A model generated the notes under the pieces. The model was given only the letters and a program-made list of their open reading frames with translations. It searched no databases and was not told the origin of the DNA. The translations under genes were made by a program, and so were the position numbers. This document shows, in pieces, positions 1-10,283 of a DNA stretch of 64,000 nt (positions within the stretch are counted from its first letter, which is position 1; every line of letters starts with the position of its first letter). Source of the stretch: an uncultured Flavobacteriaceae bacterium (GTDB taxonomy: Bacteria; Bacteroidota; Bacteroidia; Flavobacteriales; Flavobacteriaceae); the NCBI GenBank assembly GCA_905479625.1, contig CAJQNF010000059.1, positions 1-64,000 of the forward strand. The letters are read 5' to 3'.

Positions 1-2
1 CC

Positions 3-215
3 GATTTTGAAAATAAAACAGATCATTTTAAAGAACATACTTCCACTGTACCTTATGTGCTTATTGAAGATGAATTTTCTATGCAAGTGACAGGAAAAGA
101 ACACAGATATCTAAACACCGGAATCTCATTTATCGAATACACTGAATCCACAGAAAAAAAACAGTGCCTAGTTGCTATTGTAAATGAACAAAAAACGAAT
201 CTTTCAGGCTCATAA
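3..215 (+). CDS. C-terminal end of a CDS truncated by the window edge (unknown product)
   Basis: Open frame from base 3 translating DFENKTDHFKEHTSTVPYVLIEDEFSMQVTGKEHRYLNTGISFIEYTESTEKKQCLVAIVNEQKTNLSGS and stopping at TAA 213-215; no start inside the window. Confidence 0.5.
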   Translation, partial: DFENKTDHFKEHTSTVPYVLIEDEFSMQVTGKEHRYLNTGISFIEYTESTEKKQCLVAIVNEQKTNLSGS

Positions 216-390
216 CTTTATTAAGTCTTAAGAAGAAAAAGGTGATGAATACAAAAGTGGATGAGGTCTTATAGCAATATTGAATACTGAGGGGTATTCA
301 ACTCAAATCTAAATTGGGAAAATTTCTATAAGATCTTATTTTTAAGTCGTATCATTTTATTCCATCAGTTTTTGAATTTGGCTTATTCTT

Positions 391-750
391 TTAAAGTAAA
401 GTTTGTCTGCTAACTTTAGCTGAGCGAACGATCTGAATAAACCGAATGATAAAAAACAGTTTCAAACAAATTCCAATTACGATCATATAAGTTGGGTCAA
501 TCAAATTTTGCTCTAGAGAACGCATATATAATCCTGATAGAAAAAGCAGCAATCCTACTCCCAGAAAAATCAATTCCTTTCCAGGTACATATTCGCCGCT
601 CCTTGCTTTTGAAATTATATAAACCGTTTTACAAAAAACCCCAATAATAATTAACACAAGTCCAAGATTCTCATATGGAGTCATTTTTCTCAAAACAATT
701 CCCAAGATCAGTAAAAATATTCCAGTAAACAATAAGGCCTTTGATTTCAT
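391..750 (-). CDS. Small multi-pass membrane protein of unknown function
   Basis: 119-aa ORF with several hydrophobic stretches. Confidence 0.65.
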   Translation of the reverse strand: MKSKALLFTGIFLLILGIVLRKMTPYENLGLVLIIIGVFCKTVYIISKARSGEYVPGKELIFLGVGLLLFLSGLYMRSLEQNLIDPTYMIVIGICLKLFFIIRFIQIVRSAKVSRQTLL

Positions 751-855
751 AAAACGACTAGATTCAGCTCAAAATTAAACCTTATTCAGAAGAAATGCCA
801 TGACATAGATCATAAGCTTTGAACTACAGGCCAATAAATTTCAATCTCAAATGGG

Positions 856-2253
856 CTATTTAAACTCTACGTCATAACCAAACAGTGGTATTTCCAGACC
901 GACAATAATTCTCCATCTATTTTGAGTAATTCTCGACGGATCATCATTAACTGGAACATCTACATCAGTAAGTGGAAAATCAATCGGATCACTAAAATCG
1001 CCAGAAGCTGTTGAATATGTCGTCCCTACTACCAATTTGAGTTTTTTTAGTTTAATATCCAAACCTAAACCATAATGCATAAAATCTGCATCAAAATTGG
1101 CATCCTCTTCCTCGTTATCTATAAAATCATAAAGATTCGCAGCAGATTCAACAGGTGAAAAATCAGTAGAAAAACTTCCGTAGATATTAAGTTTTTCATT
1201 CAGATAAAATTCAGCCCCAATTCCAAAGTTAATTACTGACCTAAGCTCTTCATTAAAGGCAAAACCCGATTCACCGCTTTCTGTAGGCGGAATAACCAAG
1301 CGATCATATTCTGATATTCCAGCGTGCCAATCTGCCTTAAAATGCAATTTATTTTTACCAAATGGCCAGCCAAAACCGAAAGATATACCCAAAGGTGTTT
1401 TCCTAGAAGTTTCAAGTTCATCAAAGTCGTAAAACTGAAAATCTTCGTCCTCAGGATCAACTCCTGACACAACCCTTTGATATTGAAATTTACCGTTTTT
1501 AATAACCTCAAGATATGGCAGATCAACATTGAGTCCCAGATCAAATTTATCTAACTGCCATGCAATTCCTAATTTCCAAAATATTCCATATGAGTTTTGC
1601 CCGAATTTTATTCTATTATTAAATGCGTCAACCCCGGAATCTTCAAAAGAGGAAGCAAATCGCAAGTCATACAAACCACTATAATTAAAAATCGAAACAA
1701 ACGTTGATACTCCAATACTTAAGTTTTCCTTTAATTTCATTCCCCAGGAAACTCCAAACCATTCATCGTTTCTCTTGTTATCTATTTGAAAATTTCCAAA
1801 AAGTCGGTCCTGATCACCAAAATCTTCTTCCATATTATCAAGATCTATTTCTCGATTTATGTTAAAATTTAACCTTGATCTTTCTTTAGATAAAAATGCA
1901 TAGGCAAAATGATGTTTCTCCCATTTTTCGACACTAAAGGTTCCAGCTATTAAACTTGGCACTCCGTCAAACTTGGTATCATCTAACTTACTATCCCTTC
2001 CGAAAACATTTTCGAATTTCAAATTACTGAATTGATACGCCTTGGCATTAATAGTAAAAACAGGGTCCTCGATTAAAGCCAGTCTTGCTGGATTATAATA
2101 GGCCAGTCCAAGATCGTCAACACTTCCAGTAACATTTCCACTTAATAAAATTGATCTGTTACCAAAATTCTCCCCATTGTAATAACCTTGTGCAGATATT
2201 AAAAATGGTATAATAAATATAATAAGCAAGAAATATTTAACCTGAATTTTCAT
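856..2253 (-). CDS. Outer-membrane beta-barrel protein (OmpP1/FadL/PorV-like)
   Basis: Signal peptide (LLIIFIIPFLISAQG), 'GNRSILLSGNVTGSVDDLGLAYYNPARLAL' N-terminus typical of this family, aromatic-rich barrel repeats. Confidence 0.7.
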   Translation of the reverse strand: MKIQVKYFLLIIFIIPFLISAQGYYNGENFGNRSILLSGNVTGSVDDLGLAYYNPARLALIEDPVFTINAKAYQFSNLKFENVFGRDSKLDDTKFDGVPSLIAGTFSVEKWEKHHFAYAFLSKERSRLNFNINREIDLDNMEEDFGDQDRLFGNFQIDNKRNDEWFGVSWGMKLKENLSIGVSTFVSIFNYSGLYDLRFASSFEDSGVDAFNNRIKFGQNSYGIFWKLGIAWQLDKFDLGLNVDLPYLEVIKNGKFQYQRVVSGVDPEDEDFQFYDFDELETSRKTPLGISFGFGWPFGKNKLHFKADWHAGISEYDRLVIPPTESGESGFAFNEELRSVINFGIGAEFYLNEKLNIYGSFSTDFSPVESAANLYDFIDNEEEDANFDADFMHYGLGLDIKLKKLKLVVGTTYSTASGDFSDPIDFPLTDVDVPVNDDPSRITQNRWRIIVGLEIPLFGYDVEFK

Positions 2254-2486
2254 GACGGTAGCTTTTAGGCTAAATAAATTTACTCATTTTCATTAGAATT
2301 TTCAAGCGTTTGACTAAATTACTACTCCCTAAAGTCCATATTTTTCGGCATTCTTTATAAGCTTTCAAACAATAATAGTCAACACAATAATGAATCAATA
2401 AATTTCATATCTTTATTTTATAAATTAACAGTCGTTTTCCACAAACTATAAAGGCGGCGAATTATTCACTAATTAAACTATATAAG

Positions 2487-3005
2487 ATGAAATCGAAATT
2501 ATCTATGATCGTATTATTTTTGATCGCTTTCTCATTTAACGGCTTTGCCCAAAAGGATGTCTCAGCCAAATCTGCAGAAGCTATTAAAGAATTTAAACAC
2601 ACAAATGACAAAATCAGCAAGTACTTTAGCTCCGCATATGGTTATGCTGTTTTTCCTTCAATTGGGAAAGGCGGTTTAGGTGTTGGAGGTGCTGCTGGAA
2701 ACGGAACTATTTACAAAGGAGGATCTATCGTTGGAGATTGTAAAATGTCTCAGGTAACTATTGGTTTTCAAGCAGGTGGACAAGCATACTCAGAAGTAAT
2801 ATTTTTTAAGAATGCGGAAGCATTTAATCGTTTTACCGGAGATAAATTCGAATTTGCTGCCCAAACATCTGCCGTAGCAGTAACAGCGGGAGCATCATTT
2901 GATGTTGACTATAGAGATGGAATTCTCGTTTTTACTCACGCAAAAGGAGGTTTGATGTATGAAGCTTCTGTTGGTGGTCAAAAATTTAAAACAGAAATGA
3001 GATAA
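2487..3005 (+). CDS. YSC84/SYLF-domain lipid-binding protein, secreted
   Basis: Signal peptide; 'GYAVFPSIGKGGLGVGGAAGNGTIYKGGSIVG' and 'GFQAGGQAYSEVIFF' match SYLF family pattern. Confidence 0.8.
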   Translation: MKSKLSMIVLFLIAFSFNGFAQKDVSAKSAEAIKEFKHTNDKISKYFSSAYGYAVFPSIGKGGLGVGGAAGNGTIYKGGSIVGDCKMSQVTIGFQAGGQAYSEVIFFKNAEAFNRFTGDKFEFAAQTSAVAVTAGASFDVDYRDGILVFTHAKGGLMYEASVGGQKFKTEMR

Positions 3006-3028
3006 AAAAATTATCAAATATGTATTGA

Positions 3029-3063
3029 CCTGCCAGTTATTCACAACTGGCAGGTTTTTTTTT
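3029..3063 (+). terminator. Rho-independent terminator
   Basis: CCTGCCAGTT-ATTCAC-AACTGGCAGG perfect 10-bp stem followed by a T9 run, just after the SYLF gene stop. Confidence 0.9.
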
Positions 3064-3105
3064 GACAAATTTTTTTATGCTATTGATGGTATTGGGATAT
3101 GATAA

Positions 3106-5427
3106 TTAATTAGATCTGTTAAACAGAATCCCTACACTAAAAAACACCCTTACTTTATTAATGTCATTCACATAGGAAATATCAAAATTTAAAGGCCCTA
3201 GAAACGAATGGTATCCAACATTAATTCCTGCCGAAATAACACTACTTGGTTCAACCCCAGCAGACCAGTCTCCAACAGGTGAAAAAGCATTTTCAATATA
3301 AGAATTGAATCCTCTAAAACCAACAGTAGCCAGATTTACATGAGGTGCAAAGTAAACCTTCGAAAATGGATTGAACTGAACTGCTAAATTTAACCTCATC
3401 ATTTGATTTATAAAAAGTTCATCTTCGTGCAGGCCTTGAAAAGTATATGAACCTTTTCTTGGCGTCGTTACTAAGCCTCCCAGAGAATATTGTGCTGCAT
3501 ATCCATAATCGCTAAACCACAAATCATCTGATTCTAATTTGTCCTCAAAAATAAAAGCGACATTAGCCCCAACTATACCCGTCACTTTATCTGTTAAGTC
3601 CCATCTTTGCTCAAAATCAAGCATGGCTTTGGTAAAACCATTTGTAGATCCCTTTATATCTTGAATATTTTCATCCGTGTAGATTACTTCCACCTCATTA
3701 GATAATGAACGAGCCACTCCTAACCTAATGAAAGTTCCTTTACTCGGGTAATAAACCTTATCCATTTTACTATACAAATAATGAGCATCTATTTCTAAAT
3801 TTTGAAATCTATAATTTTCAATACCAAAAATATTATCCTTTATTTCGGGGTTAACTTTTGGTTTTAACCCACTAGACTCAAAACTAAGGCCAATTCCCAC
3901 ATAACTATGCAATGAGTTTAAGTTTTTATTAATTTGATTATCAAATTGAAAATAATTGGATTTCCAATCTTCTGCAATCTCTCCCTTATAATAAAATTTT
4001 TGCTCTAAAAACTCTCCCAACACTTCAGATCGCCACCACCAGTTTTTTTCATGACCAAACTGTTTTTGGTATTGTAATCTAAATCTGGGCTGCTCAGCAA
4101 TGTCAACTGTAAGTAGTAATCGAGATGATTTACCGATAAGGTTGCGACCCGTATAATTAACCATAAGTCCAACCCCCCTGTACGTATCATAATGAAGCGA
4201 TCCTTTTACAATATTCATTGATCGCTCATGACCGGTAAGGTGTAACTCCTTTTTTCCTTCAACAATACCTCCGTCGAAAGTGATCTGATTAAACAGATTT
4301 GTACCCATCGCCCTGTCAATTCCATCGATAATCTCCTGTGAAGAATATTTCTTACCCGTCTGAATGTTGGTTCTTGCTTTAATTAGGTCAAGATTTGCCT
4401 CACTTATATCATCGTAAAATATAGAGTCAAGAACAAACTCATCCTTAACGTCGGGAAGTTTATGTTCCCTTTGCCTGTGCTTTTTTAAATTAGTTGCTAA
4501 ATCAACTAAAGCTTGAAGCTGCAAATTTGTACCTATTTTTCCTTGTTCATATATCCCGGCTGCCTTTGTAAAATCTCCTGTAGAATAGGTTAAATGAGGC
4601 ATATGATCTACCAGAATGTCGCAGGCTTCTCTGTTTGACGGGTTCTTCAAGTTACTCGTTAACATAGCCGCCTGAAACAGTTGCGCCGTTATGCTGTTCA
4701 GTTCTTCTTTCTCTTGCAAACCTCCTCCCACGTCACTTCCGATGATAATATCAAAACCCATCTTTTTGGCCACATCTACTGGAAAATTATTCATCACTCC
4801 GCCATCTACCAATAGGGTGTTTTCATAAGGAATAGGTTGAAAGACAGCTGGAATAGACATGGTAGCCCTCATGGCCAGACTTATAGACCCTTCTTCCAGT
4901 AATACTTCTTTACCATTAACAATATCTGTAGTCATTGCCCGATATGGAATCGGTAGTTCATCAAAATCATTTACTGCAAAAACCGGATAAGTATATGAAG
5001 TTATAAACTCTCTTAGTTTCTGGTCTTTTAACAAACCTGAATTTACTTTGGGTTTTCCTTCAATAATATCGAAATCAACGAGATGTCTTTTAAACTCACT
5101 TTTTTCCTCCATACTCACATCATCTAAGGAAATATCACCCCCTAACAACTCAGACCAATTAGCGGTTAGCGCTATTTTTGATATACTATCCCCCGAATAA
5201 CCAACGGCATAAAATCCGCCAACAACACCACCCATACTGGTTCCTATAATAATATCAGGAACAATGCCTAAAGAATCGAGTGTTTGTAATAAAGGTATAT
5301 GCGCTATCCCCTTGGCTCCACCACCGCTTAAGACAAGTGCGACTTTCGGTTTTTCTTCTTGAGCGGCTAGTTTTTGACAAAAAGTTGAGCAAAATATTGC
5401 CAGTAAAAAAAATAAATATTTTTTCAT
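3106..5427 (-). CDS. Patatin-like phospholipase fused to POTRA/BamA-type surface-antigen barrel
   Basis: Signal peptide; 'LVLSGGGAKGIAH' oxyanion loop, 'IIGTSMGG' GxSxG, 'LLVDGGVMNNFPV' DGG; C-terminal outer-membrane barrel sequence. Confidence 0.85.
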   Translation of the reverse strand: MKKYLFFLLAIFCSTFCQKLAAQEEKPKVALVLSGGGAKGIAHIPLLQTLDSLGIVPDIIIGTSMGGVVGGFYAVGYSGDSISKIALTANWSELLGGDISLDDVSMEEKSEFKRHLVDFDIIEGKPKVNSGLLKDQKLREFITSYTYPVFAVNDFDELPIPYRAMTTDIVNGKEVLLEEGSISLAMRATMSIPAVFQPIPYENTLLVDGGVMNNFPVDVAKKMGFDIIIGSDVGGGLQEKEELNSITAQLFQAAMLTSNLKNPSNREACDILVDHMPHLTYSTGDFTKAAGIYEQGKIGTNLQLQALVDLATNLKKHRQREHKLPDVKDEFVLDSIFYDDISEANLDLIKARTNIQTGKKYSSQEIIDGIDRAMGTNLFNQITFDGGIVEGKKELHLTGHERSMNIVKGSLHYDTYRGVGLMVNYTGRNLIGKSSRLLLTVDIAEQPRFRLQYQKQFGHEKNWWWRSEVLGEFLEQKFYYKGEIAEDWKSNYFQFDNQINKNLNSLHSYVGIGLSFESSGLKPKVNPEIKDNIFGIENYRFQNLEIDAHYLYSKMDKVYYPSKGTFIRLGVARSLSNEVEVIYTDENIQDIKGSTNGFTKAMLDFEQRWDLTDKVTGIVGANVAFIFEDKLESDDLWFSDYGYAAQYSLGGLVTTPRKGSYTFQGLHEDELFINQMMRLNLAVQFNPFSKVYFAPHVNLATVGFRGFNSYIENAFSPVGDWSAGVEPSSVISAGINVGYHSFLGPLNFDISYVNDINKVRVFFSVGILFNRSN

Positions 5428-5537
5428 ATATCTAGTTTGATGTAATCAATAAAAGGCAAAAATAATACATAAAGTCTAAAACGACATTCTTTCAAATGGA
5501 AACTTCCTCAATAATCGATTAACAATAATCTATAGGG

Positions 5538-6524
5538 CTAAGGTCTATTATAGGCATTTATGATACGATCCATGAATTCATTGGTTTCATTTTTAATGAT
5601 CATCCTATTTGGCATTTTTTCAAACCAATGAATAGTTTCTCTAATTCCATCCTTAAATCTGATACTCGGATTAAATTCAGGAACAAATCTTCGAATCTTA
5701 CTATTGTCGAAAATTGTACTGACAGCCTTATCTCCAAGTAGACTTCCTTTGAGCTGCTCATCGAATGTTCCAAGGTAATCTGATGGGATATATACAATGT
5801 CTGCTTTCTTGCCGGCAGCCATAGCTACTGCATCATAGATTTGATTCCAGGTAAGAATCTCATCCGAAGTAATATGAAAACTTTGACCAATGGCTTGTTG
5901 GTGACCTAATAAACCTGCAAATCCAATGGCGAAATCACGCGCGTGAGTGATGGTCCAGAGAGATGAACCATCTCCGTGAATGATAATTTTTTTACCTTTT
6001 TTGATCCTGTCAATAATCGTGTATTCAGTCCAGCCTCCAATGGGAACTGGAATCACAGTCTCATAAGTAAGAGAGGGTCTGACAATCGTAATCGGAAAAC
6101 CTTTGTGTCTGTATAGTGACATCAATTCGTCCTCGCAAGCAATTTTTTGACGAGAATAATCCCAAAAAGGGTTTGCTAGAGGTGTCGATTCTGTGATAAC
6201 AGGATGTGAAAGTGGCTTTTGATAACAAGACGCTGAGCTGATAAAAATATATTGATCTGTCTTGTCTTTAAACAATTCATAATCCCTTTCAATATCTTTT
6301 GGAGCAAATGCCACCCAGTTCACCACAACATCAAAATAATGGTCATGCAACAAGGCCTTTACTTTGCCTTCATCATTAATATCAGCTTTTAGAATATGTG
6401 CTCCTTTCGGAATATGAAGAGATTTTCCTCTGGTTAACAGAAATAGATCCCATCCTTTCTCAATGGCCAATCGGCTACTTGAAGTAGATATATTTCCCGT
6501 ACCGCCTATAAATAAAACTTTCAT
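5538..6524 (-). CDS. NAD-dependent epimerase/dehydratase (extended SDR)
   Basis: N-terminal 'MKVLFIGGTGNIS' Rossmann motif, 'YIFISSASCY'. Confidence 0.8.
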   Translation of the reverse strand: MKVLFIGGTGNISTSSSRLAIEKGWDLFLLTRGKSLHIPKGAHILKADINDEGKVKALLHDHYFDVVVNWVAFAPKDIERDYELFKDKTDQYIFISSASCYQKPLSHPVITESTPLANPFWDYSRQKIACEDELMSLYRHKGFPITIVRPSLTYETVIPVPIGGWTEYTIIDRIKKGKKIIIHGDGSSLWTITHARDFAIGFAGLLGHQQAIGQSFHITSDEILTWNQIYDAVAMAAGKKADIVYIPSDYLGTFDEQLKGSLLGDKAVSTIFDNSKIRRFVPEFNPSIRFKDGIRETIHWFEKMPNRMIIKNETNEFMDRIINAYNRP

Positions 6525-6574
6525 AACATTTCCTATTAGAAGCCTTTTCCAGGCTAAAAAGTCAATTCAAAGAA

Positions 6575-7348
6575 TTAGTTCTCATTTAAGATTCTTTCTC
6601 TTCTATAGTTGTCTTTTTCCTTGATCAGAATATCAATCACCTCCATCAGCCTGCCCTGAACATAGAGATCTATAATATCCTTTTTTTGACAATATCGTAT
6701 AAAAGGTTCAATATGAATTTTCGGAATCCCCATTTGCTGTACAAAAACATCGTCACCCAACTCTTTCCTCATATTTATAGGTGCTTGTCTCTTTTTCTCA
6801 TTAAGATTGGCTTCTTTCTTATTCTCCTTTCTTTTCTTCTTGCCAATCATAGACACTAAATTCACCAGATTCGCAGAAGGAACTACATAGTTACTGCTAG
6901 TAGGATCATCATAGCCTTGATTCGAAAAATCTACTGCTTCGTCAGTTACCAAGGGCAGTGAATCCCTCATCCTTTTTGTATCAATATAAAAAAATCCATC
7001 CAAATCATGTCCCTTTAATTCTATCTCACTTAATTCTTCTACTTTAGGCTTTAGCTCAATTTTTAGGAGTCTCTGTTCGACTATTTTTTCATCTATGATC
7101 AAACCAAGGGTGTGAAATTGAATTCCAGAAAATATCAAGGTATCATTAACGGAAACCGTTATGCGAAACTTACCGTTAAGGTTACTAATAGTTCCCTGTC
7201 TGGTACTTAAATTTAGAATATGAATATCCTGTAGCTGAATTGAATCGCTCTGAACAAATCCATCTATCAGCACTGATTCTTGTGCCGAAAGACGCAAAAA
7301 ACCGAACAGCATTACTAAGAATAAAACTACTTGTAAACGATTAATCAA
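6575..7348 (-). CDS. Carboxypeptidase-regulatory-like (CarbopepD_reg) domain secreted protein
   Basis: Signal peptide; 'GFVQSDSIQLQDIHILNLSTRQGTISNLNGKFRITV.. DTLIFSGIQF' typical of this Bacteroidota family. Confidence 0.7.
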   Translation of the reverse strand: MINRLQVVLFLVMLFGFLRLSAQESVLIDGFVQSDSIQLQDIHILNLSTRQGTISNLNGKFRITVSVNDTLIFSGIQFHTLGLIIDEKIVEQRLLKIELKPKVEELSEIELKGHDLDGFFYIDTKRMRDSLPLVTDEAVDFSNQGYDDPTSSNYVVPSANLVNLVSMIGKKKRKENKKEANLNEKKRQAPINMRKELGDDVFVQQMGIPKIHIEPFIRYCQKKDIIDLYVQGRLMEVIDILIKEKDNYRRERILNEN

Positions 7349-7744
7349 AATAATATGATTTACCTGTGCACTTATTTCTAAAAAAAGAGGTTCGTACCTG
7401 ATGAATTTCTAACAATATTACCAAAATACTTCGACATTCTAAAGACTGATATCATTTAATTAACAGAAATCTACCGGGGCATGTTGAGAATTATCCTGAT
7501 GTTTCATCCTTACTAAGGAAATTTTAATCTTTAACTTTCATGAAACTCCATATTTGAATTTTGTACTAACCTATTAATCTTACTCAAAGATTTATTTTTG
7601 GATAATTTGATGCAGTGCAAATTTTGATTGAAACCTATCTGATAATTGAGTTTAACTTTGTCAAAAGGGTCATTTTGCCAAAAATAATTAGTATATTTAA
7701 TTGACTGCTAATAATTTACAATGTTTTAGTATTGAAATAAATAT

Positions 7745-8803
7745 ATGAGGTTTATCATTATTTTTTTATTCTGCTGCATGACATGGGTTTCCGGTTATAC
7801 CCAATATATTGATCAAAAGGAAATCACCCACGAAGTTTCTCCTTTGTTCGAAGGTGAAAATTTATTAAAGATATCCCTGACTTATTCCAAAAAAAATATT
7901 CTGACTTATTCCAATGATTCAACCTATATAAAAACAAACCTTAGCTATCAAGAAAAAGACGGTCCTGTAAAATCAATTGATGCTGAAATTAGGGCGAGAG
8001 GTAATTACCGAAAATTGAATTGTTATTATTTGCCATTACGACTGAAAATAAACGAAGACGTTTCTCAAGGAACTATTTTTGAGGGTCACAAAAAATTAAA
8101 AATTGTGATGCCTTGTTTGAATTCTTCAAAATCAAATGATGATGTTCTCAAAGAATTTCTTGCTTACAAAATTTATGAATTGTTATCACCCTATCATTTT
8201 GACACAAAACTAATTTCCATTCAATTAATAGAAGAAAGAAAAAGTAAAAAATCCGAAGATGACCTGATGGGTATTTTCATTCAGGATGATAAAAAAACTG
8301 CTGCAATTAATCATGGAAAATTAATAAAAAGACATATTCATCCTAACAATCAGGATCCAATGAGCAGCGCGCGTAACGCAATGTTTCAGTATATGATTGG
8401 AAATACAGACTACTCAATAGCCTATCAGCACAATGAAAAGCTTTTTTATATAGATGATAAAATTGTACCCATTCCCTATGACTTTGACATGTCTGGACTT
8501 GTCAATGCCAGCTATGCCGTAGTTTCGGCCATAAATAATAAACCCTTGCCCATAACCAAGGTTACTGATAGACTATATCGAGGTTTTGACAGGGATGATG
8601 AGATCCTTCAACAAGTAAGAAATGAATTTCTAAATCACGAGCAAGACATCTATGTATTAATGGATCGATATCAAAGCTATTTTAGGTATCCGAAAGAGTT
8701 TACAGAATGTAAAAGTTATATTGAGGGATTTTATAAGATCATAAAAAATGACAAGAAATTTGAAAATAGAATTTTAAAAAACCAACGCACAAAGTTGGAT
8801 TAA
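7745..8803 (+). CDS. Secreted protein of unknown function with possible CotH-like features
   Basis: Signal peptide; 'IRARGNYRKLNCYYLPLRLKI' and 'VPIPYDFDMSGLVN' resemble CotH-family motifs. Confidence 0.55.
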   Translation: MRFIIIFLFCCMTWVSGYTQYIDQKEITHEVSPLFEGENLLKISLTYSKKNILTYSNDSTYIKTNLSYQEKDGPVKSIDAEIRARGNYRKLNCYYLPLRLKINEDVSQGTIFEGHKKLKIVMPCLNSSKSNDDVLKEFLAYKIYELLSPYHFDTKLISIQLIEERKSKKSEDDLMGIFIQDDKKTAAINHGKLIKRHIHPNNQDPMSSARNAMFQYMIGNTDYSIAYQHNEKLFYIDDKIVPIPYDFDMSGLVNASYAVVSAINNKPLPITKVTDRLYRGFDRDDEILQQVRNEFLNHEQDIYVLMDRYQSYFRYPKEFTECKSYIEGFYKIIKNDKKFENRILKNQRTKLD

Positions 8804-8847
8804 ATACCTACTGATAATTCGTTCAACTATAGAAAAAAATGGAGCTG

Positions 8848-9531
8848 TTAAAGTACTTTTATTAACACATCCCAAACATTATCAGCCAAAACATATTGAC
8901 CTTCAGCTGTTGGATGAATCCCGTCTTGTTGATTCAGATCTGGCATTCCCGCTACGTCTTTTAATAAAAATGGAATTAAATTAATTTTATTCTTTTCTGC
9001 AAGATCAGGAAAGATCATTTTGAACTCATTTGTGTATTCTTGCCCCATATTAGGTGGTATCTGCATTCCTGCAAGCAAAATCTTCACATCCGGATTATGA
9101 CTTTTTACAGCATCAATCATCTCTTGCAGATTATTCCTCGTTTCACTCAGTGGAATGCCTCTAAGTCCATCATTAGCACCAAGTTCCAATACAAAAATAT
9201 CAACTTTCTGTTTTAGAACCCAGGACAATCTGTTCTTACCACTGGACGTTGTTTCTCCGCTTAATCCGGCATTGACCACATTAAATCCTGGTGATATGCT
9301 ATCAAGTTTCATTTGTATCAGCGCTGGAAATGCTTCGTCAACTTCAAGCCCCATACCAGCCGTTAAGCTGTTCCCAAAAAATAAAATGGTTTTTTGAACT
9401 GTTTTAACTTCCTGTTTCTCGTTGGCTTCAACAACAGTTTGATTGCTATCACTTTTCTTTGCATCACCTCCTACACAAGATAAAAACACAACGCATAAAG
9501 ACAAATAACAAAACTTTAACATATCACTCAT
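8848..9531 (-). CDS. SGNH/GDSL hydrolase, TesA/arylesterase-like lipoprotein
   Basis: Lipobox 'CVVFLSC'; 'FFGNSLTAGMGL' block I, 'LGANDG' block III, 'DGIHPT' block V. Confidence 0.85.
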   Translation of the reverse strand: MSDMLKFCYLSLCVVFLSCVGGDAKKSDSNQTVVEANEKQEVKTVQKTILFFGNSLTAGMGLEVDEAFPALIQMKLDSISPGFNVVNAGLSGETTSSGKNRLSWVLKQKVDIFVLELGANDGLRGIPLSETRNNLQEMIDAVKSHNPDVKILLAGMQIPPNMGQEYTNEFKMIFPDLAEKNKINLIPFLLKDVAGMPDLNQQDGIHPTAEGQYVLADNVWDVLIKVL

Positions 9532-9598
9532 AGGTACTCAAATTTAAGTTTACTCATTTTCCTTATCTTTCTCGATCGTAAAAAAGCAGTAATTGAGT

Positions 9599-10282
9599 AT
9601 GACAAATATATTAAATGTAGAGAACCTGGAGAAGACATATAAAAGCGGTGAAAAGGAATTGAAGGTTCTCGATAACATTTCCTTTAACATACAAGCCGGA
9701 GAGACTTTTGCCATTGTTGGACCTTCCGGAAGCGGAAAAACAACTTTACTTGGTCTTTGTGCCGGGCTCGACCAATCCGATACGGGTGAAATTGAACTTT
9801 GCGGAACAAAAATAAATAACCTAAATGAGGATGAAAGAGCCTTATTAAGAAACAAAAATGTCGGGTTTATTTTTCAGGATTTTCAACTGTTACCTACATT
9901 AACAGCATTGGAAAACGTTACTGTGCCTCTGGAATTGCAGGGTGCTAAAAAACCTGAACTAATTGCCAAAGATCTTTTGGAAAAAGTAGGTCTTGCCGAT
10001 CGAATCGACCATTATCCTTCTCAATTGTCAGGTGGTGAGCAACAAAGAGTGGCATTAGCAAGGGCCTTTTCAAATAAACCTAGTATTCTATTTGCTGATG
10101 AACCAACCGGGAATCTGGATGCAGAAACAAGTGAAAAAGTTGTACAACTTCTTTTCGACTTGAACAAAGAAGCTGGTACAACACTTGTCATTGTTACTCA
10201 TGACATGGAACTGGCCAAAATGACTCAGCGCATTCTTAGATTACAACGTGGTAAAATAATGCAGGAACAAAGCATTTTATAA
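9599..10282 (+). CDS. ABC transporter ATP-binding protein (YbbA/LolD type)
   Basis: Walker A 'GPSGSGKTT', signature 'LSGGEQQRVALARAF', Walker B 'ILFADEPTGNLD'. ORF track starts at 9593; second ATG (MTNILNVENL) at 9599 also plausible. Confidence 0.9.
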   Translation: MTNILNVENLEKTYKSGEKELKVLDNISFNIQAGETFAIVGPSGSGKTTLLGLCAGLDQSDTGEIELCGTKINNLNEDERALLRNKNVGFIFQDFQLLPTLTALENVTVPLELQGAKKPELIAKDLLEKVGLADRIDHYPSQLSGGEQQRVALARAFSNKPSILFADEPTGNLDAETSEKVVQLLFDLNKEAGTTLVIVTHDMELAKMTQRILRLQRGKIMQEQSIL

Positions 10283-10283
10283 A

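Noticed and set aside
1233-1544. Antisense/alternate-frame ORF inside the porin gene
   Set aside because: Fully inside a well-supported CDS in another frame; composition lacks any family motif
9550-9855. Minus-strand 101-aa ORF overlapping the ybbA-like ATPase
   Set aside because: Shadow ORF opposite a conserved ABC ATPase coding region (Walker A strand)
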